Assembly: GCA_002633025.1 (NCBI GenBank)
Contig: NMRB01001489.1
Location: forward strand, 51,257-115,256
Direction of reading: 5' to 3'
Length of the DNA stretch: 64,000 bases
Origin: Notospermus geniculatus
Lineage: Eukaryota > Nemertea > Pilidiophora > Heteronemertea > Lineidae
Shown: in pieces, positions 63,717 to 64,000 of the stretch
Layout: every line of letters begins with the position of its first letter
How positions within the stretch are numbered: position 1 is the stretch's first letter
Program-made: the position numbers and the translations under genes
Notes under the pieces: model-generated
The model's input: the letters and a program-made list of their open reading frames with translations, nothing else
What the model was told of the DNA's origin: nothing
Databases searched by the model: none

Positions 63717-63841
63717 GGGGGTTTTCGCAAAGCCCCCGAAACGCCAACGCGAACGCCAAACCCGTTGTTCGATGCCACGAAGAGAGCGCCGAACAAAAGG
63801 ATAGACGTTCGCGTTGGCGTTTCGGGGGCTTTGCGAAAACT
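63717..63841. mobile_element. AGGGGGTTTTCGCAAAG palindromic MITE, copy 5 (unit 2 only)
   Basis: Inserted into an AAT microsatellite; the uninterrupted site (AATAATAATAATAACGAAGC) is at about 48048 in unit 1. Confidence 0.85.
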
Positions 63842-63927
63842 CTATAATAACGAAGCCAGGCGTAGATCGCACTCGCGACCGGAAGCAACTGATCAGGAGC
63901 CATGTTCCCGAAGCCATCGTTAGGTTA

Positions 63928-63966
63928 ACCTTGGAGGAATTATACTGACAGTATAATTCCTCCAAG
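63928..63966. repeat. CTTGGAGGAATTATACTG palindrome, second copy
   Basis: ACCTTGGAGGAATTATACTG and its complement, set inside CGTTAGGTTAACC/GGGTTAACGATG arms that run off the window. Same core as 1171-1229. Confidence 0.75.
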
Positions 63967-64000
63967 GGTTAACGATGTCGTTAAAACTTGGAAAATGCAT

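Larger units (their letters stand above)
54000..63897. repeat. Segmental duplication, unit 2
   Basis: Counterpart of 37650-48105. It has its own insertions (54693-55234, 56903-57117, 62521-62745, 63717-63841) and lacks several present in unit 1 (38274-39114, 39854-40445, 40889-41268, 41750-42136, the SINE at 43018, 46788-47366). Contains the single n at 59577 and the N gap at 61361. Confidence 0.9.

Overview
The window is nuclear DNA from a metazoan, most likely a marine invertebrate. Genes have introns with GT-AG sites, the coding domains are animal immunoglobulin (Ig) folds, there are tRNA-derived SINEs and a Sleeping Beauty-like Tc1 element, and non-autonomous DNA elements are very dense. 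The word TACATGTA and the repeat family around GTGAGCTATTA...GGTGCAGCGTCCGTCGTC (about 38.3 kb) are common in invertebrates such as amphioxus, echinoderms and molluscs. I cannot name the species. There are no bacterial operons, CRISPR arrays or viral genes. Two N gaps (24879-25507, 61361-61466) and a single n (59577) mark assembly joins.

Region 1 (1-14.05 kb, minus strand): a tandem pair of cell-surface Ig genes. Gene B is complete: seven coding exons between 11655 and 4183 whose splice phases all agree, giving a 498-residue product. It has a signal peptide, four Ig domains closest in my reading to Ig1-Ig4 of the L1CAM/neuroglian family, a Thr/Ser-rich repeated stalk and a C-terminal GPI-type signal. 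Four L1-type Ig domains without fibronectin domains is the layout of insect hemolin, here apparently membrane-anchored. Gene A is a paralogue: only its signal-peptide exon (909-972) and first Ig exon (129-234) are in the window. The duplication extends through the 5' flank (about 2230-2440 in A, 13150-14045 in B).

Region 2 (14-28 kb): almost gene-free. It holds foldback elements (MITEs, TTAA elements), two copies of a tRNA-derived SINE, and a degenerate Tc1 transposon (23632-26542) split by a second TA-flanked element.

Region 3 (28.08-34.4 kb, plus strand): a direct tandem duplication of about 3.3 kb. Each copy carries a conserved promoter/leader region, a signal-peptide first exon and a possible Cys-rich exon.

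Region 4 (34.4-64 kb): dominated by a 10-kb direct segmental duplication (about 37.65-48.1 kb and 54.0-63.9 kb). I found no convincing protein gene in it. The two copies differ by clean presence or absence of individual mobile elements, so one copy supplies the empty site for the other; TSDs of TA, 3-bp AT-rich, 10-bp and other sizes can be read directly. Between the copies lie a 654-bp palindrome and other repeats. Long near-identical blocks beside the n and the N gap suggest that part of this duplication is an assembly effect.
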